The notes: generated by a model not told the origin, from the sequence alone. A stretch of DNA of 64,000 bases from Acanthopleura granulata (GCA_016165875.1 JABBOT010000007.1:6853245-6917244); one strand, 5' to 3'; shown: positions 48,172 through 60,710, counted from the first letter of the stretch. Made by a program: numbers and translations.

Positions 48172-48461
48172 TTCGTCTGATCGCGCCCTCCGTGGTCGAG
48201 GGAGTTGGCGTGCCAGCGCGGTGCCATCACCCCGTGTTTCTCACCAATGCATTCGCTGTGAGTTTCAGTTCAGCTCATGCTGGCGCCCTCCCGGGCCGTA
48301 CGTGGGCTGGTCCGGCAGCAACCTGCGGATGATCGTGAGTTTCCTCCGGGATCTGCCCTCTTTTCGCCTACCATAATGCTGGCCACCCTCGTAGAAGTGA
48401 GATTTTCTTGAGTACAGCGCAAAACACCAGCCAAATAAATAAAAAAATAAATCGTTCGTCT
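48172..48461 (+). mobile_element. SINE family 1, full length, with short target duplication
   Basis: Direct repeat ttcgtct at 48172-48178 and 48455-48461. The body reads gcattcgctgtgagtttcag, ttcagctcatgctggcgccc, cgtacgtgggctggtccggc, agcaacctgcggatgatcgt, ccataatgctggccaccctc, gtagaagtgagattttcttg and agtacagcgcaaaacaccag, with an (aaat)n tail. The head is diverged. Confidence 0.8.
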
Positions 48462-49108
48462 AGTCTAAATAACTTTTTGTGACACTTATTTTAGATGGCC
48501 AAGTTATAGTAAATGTAATCAGAAATAGTTACCTGACATTTTTGACCAGGTACTAGAGTTGGCCATTTATTCCCTTTCATAATAAAAGAGTTCGAAACTT
48601 CCCTACAGTTCTCTCTAAACTATCAACACAGTTCTTTTAAATGTTGCAAAATACAGCAAATTTTACACAGCGTAAAAGTGCCAAGGCTTTCTCTGAAGTT
48701 GTCGATGCGCAGATTGCTTCTACTACGCTGCAGGAGCGTGTAATGTATATGAAAACATATAGGTCATTTGTTATACGTTTTCTATTTTTTTATATTCATA
48801 CAATGAATAAATTACTTTTTGTTTCATTATATGGAGACTGTACCTAACTGACATGTCGACATTCTGGTTCATCGATGTATGACACAGGTCATGGACCAAA
48901 GGAAACGACCTACATCGTTTCGGCACAAGTAAATGAAACTCATCACTTAAAGCGGCGGCATGAGTCAGTGGGACCCAGATCGGCTCTGTCGACCTCACAA
49001 GTCATTGTTTGCCATCTCACAGACTACTGAATAAACAAGGGCATTGTAGTTTTGTTTAAAATCGGTCGTAATCAAGAGAAGGAGCTACACAAATTCCATG
49101 TTAATGCA

Positions 49109-49401
49109 CACTGAGAGAAAATTTTAGGGCAACAGACTCAAAAGTCTGAGTTTTCCAGTAGATCTAATTCATCTCAGAAAGCGGAATCATATGACCAGAT
49201 GGACCAAGTTATCAAAGATTCACCGGATTGTTTGGGTGACTTGCAAGAGAAGTCAAAGGACTCATCGACCATTTATGAATCTGTAAATTAAAAAAGAGGA
49301 TCTTCAGTGACTCAGCCGATCTGGTCATATGAATCAATTTTCGGAATTGAATTAGCTCCACTGGAAAACTCAGATTTTTGGCCTAAATGTTTCTCTCAGT
49401 G
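49109..49401. mobile_element. MITE with long (about 60 bp) terminal inverted repeats
   Basis: The 293-bp element begins cactgagagaaaattttagg and ends with the complement of cactgagagaaacatttagg. The inverted match continues through ctgagttttccagt and ctaattc, giving arms of about 60 bp with small gaps. The interior is unrelated to either arm and has no ORF. The termini sit within a tgca context on both sides. The superfamily was not determined. Confidence 0.85.
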
Positions 49402-50261
49402 CACCAGCTGAAAAAATAACTTTCATTTATTTCTTATAATTTTTTGAGGAGGGATGGGGGTATGGAAGGGGAAGGGGCTGGCAATGAATCGCACACGACT
49501 GTAGTATATACCTACAGATCAGTATACTTTGATATATTTCTCTTAATAAAGATGTTAAATGGCGTTTGCTTTTTTTTTTTTCCAAAAATCCCAAGGGCAT
49601 TAATACATCAGCCTGCAGCCAAAACTAACACCGTCTGTTAACTTATCGTTTGCAGTTCGGCTTTAGTACAGTACCTAGATAGGCCGCTTAAGTTTCCTTG
49701 ATCTTTCAAGTATATTGTTGTGATGTATAAGAGTTACTTCGTGATGTGACAAGCTAATATGTCACGACGGGAATTGCTAAATTAGAAAATTAGAAATTTC
49801 AGATAAGTCAATTACCGTCTCTACCGGATCATGCGGAGTGAGACTGGTGGTTTTTGGAAAACATAGCGACTTTGACAGATAAGCACATATGGATGTATAC
49901 GCTTGTTGAAATATATTTCAAGGTATCAAACGCAAGCAGTTTTTCTTGTATAGCCTATATATTAACTCATGACATCCTTAAGTAAGAGAGAAAAATGACT
50001 AAACTTAAGGAAATTGGTGTCAACTAATTTACCAATTACAGACGTCAACAAAGTTTATATTACTCATAAATAAACCCATTTATTTGAACGTGTCTTTGTT
50101 TTTTGTCATCGGGAGTGATAATATCTAGTACATATTGCTATGGAATATGCGACTGGAATGCCTGGAACTGTGTCCAGTTTTGATTACCTGGCACTCAACC
50201 GTTACTGCCAGACGAATGTATAGAGATACATAACAAAAGGTATAACTGTATAGCAGATTGT

Positions 50262-50550
50262 CGGGTGCCTGACGCGGTTAAGTGGTACGGTGCACGCGAC
50301 TCCAATCACAGGGTGGGGGTTCAACCCCAACCTTGGACAGGGAACGAGTAAATTCACCCACTCTCATTGTTCGTTGTGTCTTGATGACAATAAATGGTTC
50401 TACAAAGCTCGTGAGGCCGTTTTCGTATAGCTCAAGTCCAATTCAGACTGGCTTCCTCTCCAGTCGTACATGAAGAGGTCCGATAGCAAGCTGCCGATGG
50501 TATATAGCAGGATACCCCCTGACTCTTCCCGGTTTCCTCCCCATCACAAT
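50262..50550 (+). mobile_element. SINE with an alternative tRNA-like head
   Basis: The head reads gtgcctgacgcggttaagtg, then cacgcgactccaatcacagg and a B-box-like gggttcaaccccaacc, different from the family-1 head. The later part rejoins family 1: tcaagtccaattcagactgg, cttcctctccagtcgtacat, gaagaggtccgatagcaagc, tgccgatggt and cggtttcctccccatcacaa. It is probably a composite SINE or two overlapping insertions. The tail is eroded. Confidence 0.6.
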
Positions 50551-50722
50551 AAACTGAAATGCTAATATATAATATCCTTTTCACGCTTTGTAGTAGAATA
50601 TTAAGACCTTTTATAAGTGTGGTCGACTTAGGTACTAGACTGATGTACTGGTAATAAGTACATATATCTTTCCGGCATTATTCAGTACTGTTAACTATAT
50701 CTCTACTTCCAGGAAATTTTGC

Positions 50723-50991
50723 TAAAATTACATGGTTCAGTCGGTTAGCCCAATATCGCAGCGCAATGACCCAGAAGGCTCCCACCAGTGCGGTCGCTGT
50801 GAAAGTCCAGCTCACGCATGCTTCCTCTCCGGCCGTAAGTGGGAAGGTCTGCCAGCAGCGGATGGTCGTGGGTTTACCCCGGGCTCTGCCCGGTTTCCTC
50901 CCACCATAATGCTGGTCGCCGTCGTATAAGTGAAATATTCTTGAGTACGGCGTAAAACACAATTATATAAATAAATAAATAAATAAAATTA
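50723..50991 (+). mobile_element. SINE family 1, near full length, with target duplication
   Basis: Direct repeat taaaatta at 50723-50730 and 50984-50991. The body reads ttcagtcggttagcccaata, gcagcgcaatgacccagaag, gcggtcgctgtgaaagtcca, cgtaagtgggaaggtctgcc, cggtttcctcccaccataat, gctggtcgccgtcgtataag, tgaaatattcttgagtacgg and cgtaaaacac, with an (aaat)n tail. The first few bases of the head are missing. Confidence 0.88.
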
Positions 50992-51683
50992 TACGCATTT
51001 TGAAGATGATATGATGTTTACTGAAGTATCTAGTATCTAGTAATTTAGTTTTGCATATTAATTATTTTACCGGTTGAGGACATGAACTGTGATTTTGGTT
51101 CCCGCTCTTATACGAATATATGCAGTGTTCAAGAATATTTCTCTCACACGACCGTTGTCAGTTTCACGGAGTGGCGGGAGTAAGTTATTGGCGTTGGTCA
51201 GCCTGCATGTGGCTCACAGATGCTCTTTCGCAAACCAAGGCCAGATTCAGGCGGTATTGAAGGAATACAAGTGATATACAACGAACTTCATGTAAGTCGG
51301 ACTAAAAGACCGATTATGTAGGAAACCTTTACAGATTATAAAGCTATTCGCGCCTAAAATGTAAAATCTATGGTTCATTCCCGCCTTTTGATGACGTTTT
51401 GTGAACAAACTGGTAACGTATTACGCATTCATTGCAAGATACATGTAGTATTGGTCAAACCATCTTGAAAACCAGTGACTTTAGGACGTGAAATTTTACG
51501 GTTACCGAATCCCGCCAATTTATTGAGAATAGTGCAGACAAAGATGTCCTGAAGATTGTCCATGTAAGGCCAGGATATAGAGGCATGCTCACTTATACAA
51601 TACAACCCAAAATATCTGTTGATTATCTATCTGTTTCAGTTCACACCATTCTATATAGCTTGTGCTGATCTCGAATGGCAGAG

Positions 51684-51821
51684 ATTTGATTGGTAGTTTG
51701 CACCGTACTCAAGAATAATCCACTGATACGATGGCTATCAGCTTTATGGTGGGAGGAAATCGGGCAAAGCCCGTGGGAAACCCACGATCATCTGCAGGTT
51801 GCTGACAGACCTTCGGACGTA
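51684..51821 (-). mobile_element. SINE family 1, 5'-truncated
   Basis: The minus strand reads acgtccgaaggtctgtcagc, aacctgcagatgatcgtggg, tttcccacgggctttgcccg, atttcctcccaccataaagc, tgatagccatcgtatcagtg and gattattcttgagtacgg. Confidence 0.75.
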
Positions 51822-52033
51822 TGCCTGTTAATAGGAGGTTTGCGTTACGTATATGCAGGAGTACATTTGTACTACAGATATCATAAACCAGCTTCTACAG
51901 GTTTAACGTTCTTGACATGTCTCAGATATTTCATATTAAATACCTCTCCAGTCTTGCCTTTCAATTAAGAAGGAAGGTTTGGCGGTGTATAGAGATGTAT
52001 TATACATTCATCGGCGTCCTGTCAAATATTATA

Positions 52034-52034
<1 letters not shown>

Positions 52035-52068
<34 letters not shown>
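52035..52068. repeat. (TA)n microsatellite
   Basis: About 14-15 uninterrupted TA units framed by gtg and cac, so the whole stretch is self-complementary. Confidence 0.95.
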
Positions 52069-52069
<1 letters not shown>

Positions 52070-53344
52070 TAAACCAAATGTGTATCCACTATATTGTGAG
52101 ACTCAGCGAGCTGTCATATGGTGCATTGAACACTGGCGACAAACATATGCCTGAGCACGATAAATCTCTACTATTCTGTTTACAGTGCTTTATACCCACT
52201 TACAAATCGAAGCCATCCCTTAGCCCCCTCTTGTCACAAAGTGAACCACTTTGAGCAGGTAGGACCCAAGGGTGGGGGAGAATGCCATGAAAGGTTTCCC
52301 CAACACGGCGCTACTTGACGCCTAACTTAATAACCAATTTCGCATTGAGAACTTATATGATACATAAAGTGAAGAGACGTTAACTCGGAGACAAATCTTC
52401 CACATGGCTAGTGCAATTTTTCCGCCATCTTTAGTCCATTATGCGCGTGTTATATGGACAATGAAGGAGAACCCGGCCTTTGTGTTTCATGCGCATGCAT
52501 GCATGTCTATAGTATGACTTGTGTGTACTTGACTTTGTGTGTATTTTGTTGCTGGGCGGAACATGCTTATAGGGTCCCGATGAAGTGTCGTTGGAAAGCT
52601 TCCTCAAATAAATAAGCGGGACGGGATGAGACAGGGATTTTTCTGTCCCAACAAAAGATAGCCCGGATTCTCACTGTGCCATGGTTGATGTTGATGTGAC
52701 ATTTTTTATTCAGGGACTCTTATATACTCACGTGCAATTACGTCATCGGTACATCTTCTAGGCTTGGTTCGGAAGAACACTCGGATATTTGTGAGAGCAT
52801 AAGTCTGAGATACTGTTTAGCATAGTCCACACTTTGCCATACGCTTTGCCTTTCCGTATTTCAAGATTCATTTCGTTGTACTCAACGCCTGGCTCCATTG
52901 CAAACTCAGTTGCCCCAAATTAAGAACTTGATGCATGAAAAAGAGGAGGATTCCATTGAACCATTTCTGACAAGTCAAAGTATGAAATGAACTAATTTAG
53001 AGCTTAATTTTGGATTGCAGAAATTAAAATATTTACCTTCTTTTCAATGGTTTCTTAAGACAAATGCAATTGTGATGAGGTTTTACATTTAGACGTAAGT
53101 CAGTAATGACTTTGCGAAATCGGCAGCAGGCCTTTGAAGGTGCATAGACGATGTCGTCCTGTAACTGTGTCCAAAACCTTGGCTCTTTCTGTCTTGTTTG
53201 TGCAGTAGTCACTTGCACTATCTCCGATGAAATTTGTCTGATAGAAATAATGCTATGTTTCACGTATAAGCATTACTCTTTTTAAAATTAAGTGTTAACA
53301 ACGTCTGATTGACCGTTATTCTTGCTTATTCAGACAAACTGACT

Positions 53345-53555
53345 CCCGGACATTCGCTGGATCCAATAGTTAAAGTGCTTGCCCCTTGCGACTGGCACGC
53401 CTTGGACCAGTGAGATCGCATGTTGCAATCGCCGGTTTCTCAGATGCCTGTCGAAGGACTGTGGTTTACTCCTGCACTCCAGTTTCCTCCACTCCTAAAC
53501 CTAACCGTCATCATATTTAAGTGAAGAAAAATCTTATGTACTGCGCTAAATATAT
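53345..53555 (+). mobile_element. Old SINE relic, family 2-like
   Basis: Reads gctggatccaatagttaaag, gatcgcatgttgcaatcgcc, ggactgtggtttactcctgc, actccagtttcctccactcc, ctaaccgtcatcatatttaa and gtgaagaaaaatcttatgta, in the order of a family-2 SINE but heavily diverged. Its tail is cut by the foldback element that starts at 53556. Confidence 0.55.
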
Positions 53556-53670
53556 AGAGGATATTGCACAGTGAAGGTTGAATACCATAACTGTGGCTCG
53601 AGTGAGAGGTGCAAAAGATAACCCACGAGAACAATATTTATGGTATTCAACCATCACTGTGCAATACTCT
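53556..53670. mobile_element. Foldback/MITE with 33-bp arms
   Basis: The left arm (53556-53590) and right arm (53638-53670) are reverse complements apart from one 2-nt gap and one mismatch; the shared core contains cacagtg followed by ggttgaataccataa. The loop is 47 nt. The element sits at the tail of an old SINE. Confidence 0.8.
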
Positions 53671-53778
53671 GTTTATTATTTATACTTTAGCAATGTCATG
53701 ATTTTGTGTATTGAAAGACGTTTTGAGCAATGTTTTAGCTGCAGACTTTCAAGGAACTGTCAGTAGACAGGTATACAT

Positions 53779-53903
53779 GACGTCTATTATGACGTCGTGT
53801 CTTCTTGCGTGACGTCGGAATATAGCAATCGACTAAACTTGTATTATGACGTCAGCTCACATTGGAACGTCATAAAAACAACGTGAATCATTTTGGACGT
53901 CAC
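53779..53903. promoter_or_regulatory. Cluster of six CRE-like TGACGTC sites
   Basis: TGACGTC occurs at 53779, 53790 and 53810, the full palindrome TGACGTCA at 53847-53854, ACGTCA at 53867-53872 and GACGTCA at 53896-53902. That is six sites in 125 bp, in otherwise AT-rich DNA. Such sites bind CREB/ATF-type bZIP proteins in animals. No TATA box or exon was identified next to them, so the target is unknown. Confidence 0.5.
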
Positions 53904-53953
53904 AGAGTCTGGATCATGAGTCAAGGTCACCAGCAGTGTATCCAAATGTAACA

Positions 53954-53992
53954 ATAAAAGTGATATCTATCTAGTGAAGATATCACTTTTAT
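53954..53992. repeat. Perfect hairpin, 15-bp arms, 9-nt loop
   Basis: ataaaagtgatatct (53954-53968) and agatatcacttttat (53978-53992) are exact complements around atctagtga. It is not followed by a T-run. It could form a stem in DNA or RNA. Confidence 0.8.
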
Positions 53993-56900
53993 CATTGAAG
54001 GAAATGCTGGGATTTCATTCATGTACAAAGAATAAATAGGTAAATGAAATTGGTGTGAACAATTATTCGTTTGATATGTCTTCGGAAGAAACCATGTCCA
54101 GTGGTCAATTGTTGAAATGTCAGTTGTCAGTAATGCTGCTGTAAATGTTTTGACTATTTTGTACATATATCTCACTGTGATCTTCCCCATTCACTGGACA
54201 GGTTAGTTGGTTGGTTGAACCACACTCCTTAATAGGTCTGCTATGGATTCCGTGGTTTTGGGAGTACGTTCTTGTTTTCATTTTTACAAATCCTACTTTG
54301 GACAAATTATAGTATTTATGAAATAGAACTAGAGTTTTCCATTAAAAATTCATGGCCTTGCATTATTTCCGTGATCCTTTCTCTGTGTTTTGTTTATTAT
54401 CCATGCAGACTATTTTCGTTATGACAAGCTTGTCTTAACTTGACGAGGTAGAGATCATCTTATATTATGGTTTGCAGGGGTCGTGCAATTAAACTTAAGA
54501 TCAGATGCAATCTTTGGTTCAAAGTTTATAATGAACAATCCTTCTTTATATACATTGTTCCAGTCTTATGTCACAATTAAATAATCTACTTCTGCTCACG
54601 GTCAAATGTTTAGAATATTTCCGCACAATAGCTGCTATCTTAATGAGGCAGGGTTTCTAAGGTAGAGGCAATAAAGAGGAATTAGTACATATTCATGTTA
54701 AATAAGACACCGCTGTAGGTATAATTGTACTCTATCAGATATGACCACTTCGTAATGAACGCTATCTGGGTGATGATAGACTGGAATGCTCTGCTTTGTG
54801 TGAATTATGCTTTATAAACCCAGAGGTCAAGAAGTCCTTATGGTATTGTTTACAGGTTAAGGCCTTACATTTGTCAAACATTTTTTATTTGGTTGAGCAA
54901 CAATGGCAGAGTTCTTCTCTTGACTCCAGTTCTCGCCTGTCGCTGTTCATCAACGCACCACAACGGTGGGTGTGGCAAAAATCCTACCTATCTCAAAGAC
55001 TGAAGGTGTTTGGTGTTTCCTTGACGACCTATCTCGCAACAATCCACGGCATTGTCTTAGTTGTTGAGTTTCCACGAGAGTCTGTCATGTGCTTACGGTG
55101 TGCGTTACGCCGAGAAAAAAACAGTGTCTTTGTACTTCATGGTTGAAGACATTTGACATGACTTGTCTCAGACGAAGATTTACCGGTTATAATCGGCTTT
55201 ATCGAGGGGCAAATCACACTTTATGACACAAAGAACTTAATCGTGCTTCCAGTGATGGATGACATCGTGGCCATCTATTATTCACACGTCAAATAAACAA
55301 ACGTACTTCGTATAAATCCGCTGACTTTAAAAATGCAGTTTTTATCTCGCTGTTTTTCTTACGCTTTGCGTATCGTGTCGGCGTCACGAGGTTTGAGAAC
55401 AGCTATAACATTCTGCACGAGAAAAATGTCTGGCTTTTCTTGAATCATGCGTGATCGTCAAGTGAAAGGATAATGCTTCTTGGGTAAACTTTATATCAAC
55501 GTAGATAGTTTCTGTTTGCCAAAGAGTACTTCGCGGTTGCCTTGCACCAGACTGACATGGTTAAAATGTGTTCCGGTACACATCACCTGGCGAATAGACG
55601 CAAGATCTCTAAAGCGGTAAACCTACAGACGTATATTGCAACCTATGTATGTGACATAACAGTCATCAGACCCTATACATGAGCAATGGGGATCTGTTGT
55701 AACTCTTTTTCACCTGTTTGGTTTCACTAGGCAACAAACTTATCAGCCATTTTTCTTTTTGTTTTGGTTTTGGGCAACCATTATTCTTTTATGGCCTACT
55801 CTCTTTAATATAATAGCCCTATGTTAAATTGATCAGTATGAGCTCTCACCATTGATATAGTTAGCATATGTCTGTCATGAAATTCATGACGGATGCATGT
55901 GGCAATGAGGCTTTTTTTTTGCCAGAAAATTTATGGTACTTTTTTGGCCTCGACTTTGTTGGTTCTGTGTCCCCTCGACCGATAAATATTGCTCCGTCCC
56001 TAATAGGTACGGGTAATTATGTATCCACCTATTCTTCAGGTAAAAGTGTTTGTCGCCCTGAACTGATATGCTAAACCTGTATGTACTATAATACGCTCTC
56101 GGGTTTTTCAAGTTAGTCATTAAAATAGACAGCCGACCAGATGTAATCTATGCACATTGTATGTGTAAAGCGTAACGTGAGCTGTCTTATCCGTGCAATC
56201 AGAGCACCTGTAAACAGGTATCAGCAGCTAGAAGACATGCGTCAAACAGGTATACAGTCGATATGACACAGACCGAGATATCGGTACAGTCACAAGATAG
56301 TCTTTGTCTGGTTACACGCTTTAGAGTTGTGGAAATCCCCTTTGAAAAACATAAATATATAATATGACAAATTTTGTACCAACCGACCAAGCATGTATAC
56401 ACCCAAGAACGATTCACGCATCAGTTCGGTATTACAGTTGCCATACCTTAATAATCATCGATTCTACGTGATGGTAACACGTAGTAAATACCACACAAAA
56501 GCATGTTTTCAATAAAATATAAAAGAAGAAAATGAGACTATAACTTGCATATGATCACTCTCTGCAGTCGATGCCTAATTTACACAATAATTTCTTTGGT
56601 CACAAGGCTAGGATAGAGGCCTTCCAGCCTTACAGGCAGAAATACCCGTTTTAAGCTTGCCAAAAGATGACAAAACTGGTCACATTAAAAAGGTTATGTT
56701 TTACATGTGAAGATAATCGATGGTCAATTCGATACTTTGAGAAGACACAAAATACAGACATGGAAGCCTCAGTAAATACTTGTCTTACTTTACAATGTCG
56801 GGTCCTTTGTCTTAAATAATTATCTTGAGTACAGTACGAGTTCTTGAGGAAGTTTCATGGTTTACCTGAGCAAGTAACACAGCATTATGTAAGTGGCTCA

Positions 56901-58044
56901 GGACGGCAGGAGCGAGGTGTGGGTTCTGAAGGTTGATATTGTTATCACATTCTCATCGAACAACGTCTGTAACTGATATGTAACGCTTTGTGCTCAGTGA
57001 AAACAACCCAGACAGCCGAGTTGTATTCCAGTTGTATTTGTCAGTTGACGTTCTTTTGACAGTAATCAACGGTTCTGAACCGGATCTGATTCCTGCTGTT
57101 TATAGATCGAATTTTATTGTACCGAGAGTTTTCTGTAACCGAGGTATGCTTAAACTTTGAAAGAATTTTGTTTTTATTTACTTTCTTCAGCGTGACATGT
57201 ATACCACAAGCAACCAGTTCTGTCCCGTACCAACGCGTGAGTCAGTGGGGTGCGTTTCATGACGTGCACACGTGCAGACTACAACAATAAAGAAGCAATC
57301 GATATTTCAGCCTGGTCAGCTTGAAATGTTTCTGTACAGATCGAGCAATAAGGCAGTTGCATGCTTTGTGGTTAATCAACTGCGGCTACAGGTTCTGACA
57401 ATCGGCGTTATTTTATTCCTGTCATTGGTGTTTAATGTGGTACTTGAGGAATTTTTCGCTTGCAAGCCAGGTTTGATCGTGCCGAGACATCAATGTGTTC
57501 TTTTTATTACAACATACAACGTATTTAATTAAATACATTGTAGCTGTTTTTTTTTTGGTGTGCGTATCGAGTGTAATGCAATGAGAACTGACAACTGACT
57601 GTCAGTATTTTATTTCTTATCAAAGAGTGCAGGTTCAGTGTGTCTCAGATTCAATATATATGCCTAACGGTACGATGAAGGGTACTTTTCGCAAACTTTT
57701 ATTTGTCGAATTACACCGTATTTTAATTAAAATTCATTATCATCAGCCAAATACAATTCATAAATGAAGAGGCATCTGATAATAACCAGTAGAAGCAATC
57801 AGTTCAAAACATGCTGTGAAATTATCAGCTGTCATCATAGAAGAGGTATCTATTTTTTGTCATTAATACCATAGTTACGTGACTCTCATTTAGGCGTGTC
57901 CTTTGTCGAATTTCTGGGGGAGAGCAAAATTTAACTGTACTCTTGCGTATGGCGTCCATTAGTAAATCTAGGGGAGCATGTTTTGACTGTGAGCTGACCT
58001 GAATTACGTATGCTATTATATTGGTATTAGGCTTTAATACTTCT
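53993..58044. other. No gene seen
   Basis: AT-rich DNA; ORFs such as 54796-55146 plus (116 aa) and 57272-57532 plus have no recognisable domain and no flanking splice signals that I trust. Confidence 0.45.
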
Positions 58045-58127
58045 TCCCAGCTCATGCTGACCGTGCGTGGGAAGATCCACCAGCAATCTGCTTATGGCCC
58101 TGGGTTCTGCTCGATTTCCTTGTTCAT
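58045..58127 (+). mobile_element. SINE family 1 fragment
   Basis: Reads cccagctcatgctgaccgtg, cgtgggaagatccaccagca, atctgcttatggccctgggt and tctgctcgatttcc, the middle of the family-1 body. It runs directly into a 20-bp minisatellite. Confidence 0.65.
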
Positions 58128-58503
58128 CAGTTTTGTCAAAGGTGCTTTGTACACGAGTTGTGTCTTTCGTACATCCATCTTGTCCTTTGCACACCACGGT
58201 GGTCTCTTGTACGCCAGTCTTGTCCCTTCCTCATAGCTCTTGTCCTTTGTACATCAACCTTGTACCTTGTATTTCAAGCTCATATCTTGTACATCATTTA
58301 TGTCCGTGCTTCAACCATCTTGCCCCCTGTCCATCAGTCAAGTCTCATTATGCATCAGTCTTGTCCTTTTGACACCAGTCGTGTCCCTTTCACATCAACC
58401 TTGCCCTTTACACATGAATCGTGTCACTTGAGCAGCTAATTTGTCCATTGTACATCAATCTTGTCCCATATACATCAGTCATGTCTTTTGAGAACCAATC
58501 GTT
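58128..58503. repeat. Diverged 20-bp minisatellite, about 18 units
   Basis: Units of 20 bp on the pattern cttgtcctttgtacatcagt follow each other, for example cttgtcctttgtacatcaac, cttgccccctgtccatcagt, cttgtccttttgacaccagt, cgtgtccctttcacatcaac and cttgtcccatatacatcagt. The period holds with rare one-base slips. The unit lacks stops and 20 is not a multiple of three, so three plus frames remain open (58067-58372, 58158-58439, 58240-58431). These are not taken to be genes. Confidence 0.85.
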
Positions 58504-60213
58504 TCGTTTACTTCGGACACTCCTATTTCGCCCATCTGACAAACAGGCAAGTGGGTGTCTTAAATATGTCTTCAGACAACAACGAATTAAACAAATAAAT
58601 AAATGCACTATGATTATCCTGTTTCATTCTATTGTATTGTGTACGCCAAACACACCATAACGTTTATGTAGGCCATTATTACTCTTCACGCATGTTTACA
58701 CCTGCTGTTTGACTTGCATAAGAACACCTCGAACATGTTTATATTATAAACACTTCGTCAAAAAAGAACTCATTTACGTGTTTGAGAAACGCTAGGATCT
58801 GTATGGGATGACATTGTGAATGTAAACGTGAACCGTGAACTAATGGCCTTGTCTCGTAACAGGTACAGGTGTGCTGTGTGCTCTCACTGTTTGACACAAA
58901 CTGACAAATCTCCTGGTGATCCAGTTTAGGATTTCGAGGACTGAAATTCAAGTCTGTTTCAGTAGATTCCGCCAGATTGTCACAAAGGCTCGAGATCATC
59001 ATTTTGAAACTGAAATGTCACAAAATGGCTGTATTTATCCGGTGCAAACATGCACACTCTCTTTAGCTTCAAGCTTGTTCAGTAGAGTTTATGCAATAAC
59101 CCCCAGAGTGCAATTGTCAGTTATCACCTATAGTGTTTTCCTTTGAAGAATGCCGGCCACGAAAAAGAGGAATGCGAGGTATTTGTTTTGGAACGTTGCC
59201 AGGTGTTCTTAGGATCAAAGCGATTGTTCCTCGGCCTGTACCACACCTGCTGCAGTTTATAATCATATGTTTTCCTAAGTGGATTCCTGTGAAAATATAC
59301 TGTTGAAGTAGAGATTGTCTCTGACTAAAGTGTAATGGTAGATGGGGATATAGCATGGAAACGCTTCCATATACATGCAAGCAGTTTTCGTGCAAAAATA
59401 GAGAATAATACCAATTATACGTGACCAGCATATTGTGTTTTTCTGTAATGTTATAGTCCAATATCTGCTGCTCTGTCAAATTACAAATGTTTTTGGTATA
59501 AATTAGGTATAATGTCCATTAAATATTGATTCAGGTTTCCTGAAACAAAATAAAACCCTTCCCAAAACAGGTTGGCGTCAGTGTTTATTTACTTGTGTTT
59601 CAAGCCTAATCAGGTGGGTGCTTATGTCGACTCACGCTCCCTTGTTTGTGTGCGTGTCAGTTCTAATTTCGACGTAGTTATAACGTCATGGGCGTCTTTT
59701 TCTGGTTAACATGCCATGCCACTGTGCGGCTGCACGGTAAGTAGGGCCCTGGTTAATGTTATGCGAACTACCGATCTATCGCCAATGACGTATCACCAGC
59801 TTTTATTCCGAGCAAAAATTGCAGACCAGCAATCGTATAACGTGTACATAGACGTGTCTTAAACAAACTGATCAATTGTAACACGCTGGATCATATTGTG
59901 TATTCATTTTCTAATATTAGTACTTACAGTAGAAAGACCCTTGATATATATAACAAGCAAAATATGTCATAATCAAAACGAAAAAAGAACAAGAATAAAA
60001 ATGCAAAGAACAAAATAACACCTTATCTCATGAAATTTTATCACAATTTTATCATTGTACATTTCTCTTGTTCTACAGCAGGCTTAAACAAATTTTTAAA
60101 GTTTTTTTTTATCTGATGGTTTTCAGCAAAACTGTGACCTACAACTCAAAGGAAGTCTGCCCGTATAAATCAGGAATAGCGGCTTGTGGGACCCTCGGTA
60201 ACTCTTGGTTTGG
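58504..60213. other. No gene seen
   Basis: AT-rich DNA with motif-free ORFs, including overlapping opposite-strand frames around 58739-59479. Confidence 0.45.
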
Positions 60214-60392
60214 TGTTCCTGAAAAATATCTCACTTATACGAAGGCGCCCAGAATTATGGTGGGAGGAAACCCACTACCACCACAGGGTGCTGGCAGACT
60301 TTCCCATAGCTTGAGCTGGACGTGAATTCACAGCGACTTCATTGGTGATAGTCATTTTCTGCGTCAGCAGACTAACCACTAGGCCACTTAGT
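60214..60392 (-). mobile_element. SINE family 1, lacking most of the tail
   Basis: The minus strand reads ctaagtggcctagtggttag (tRNA-like head), atgaagtcgctgtgaattca, cgtccagctcaagctatggg, aaagtctgccagcaccctgt, gggtttcctcccaccataat, tctgggcgccttcgtataag and tgagatatttttcagg. Confidence 0.75.
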
Positions 60393-60710
60393 CATAAACT
60401 CGATCATGGAAGAATAACCCTAGGTGACGTGTTGTGTGGGCATGCTCAAACATACACTACGCATCACGTCATCAACATATATTATCCGGGGGAAAGTAAA
60501 ATGTTACACAAAACAAAAGGTAATGAAGGTAATTTATTAATATTTTTTGTGCATGTCAAAACATGAACTCTGTGAGATAACACGGTAATGTCACCTTGTG
60601 AAATGATAACACTGGGAAAGTCAACATGATATCCACAAAACAAACCAGCAACAGGTTGTTCAACTGTCTGGAAGGCAGTCAACAGACACGTGTCCTATAA
60701 GTATCTCGTG

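Noticed and set aside
54796..55146. 116-aa ORF
   Set aside because: No domain, no convincing splice sites or promoter, ordinary composition for a chance ORF.
58067..58660. Overlapping plus-strand ORFs rich in Ser/Cys/Leu/Pro
   Set aside because: By-product of the 20-bp minisatellite; three frames open at once.
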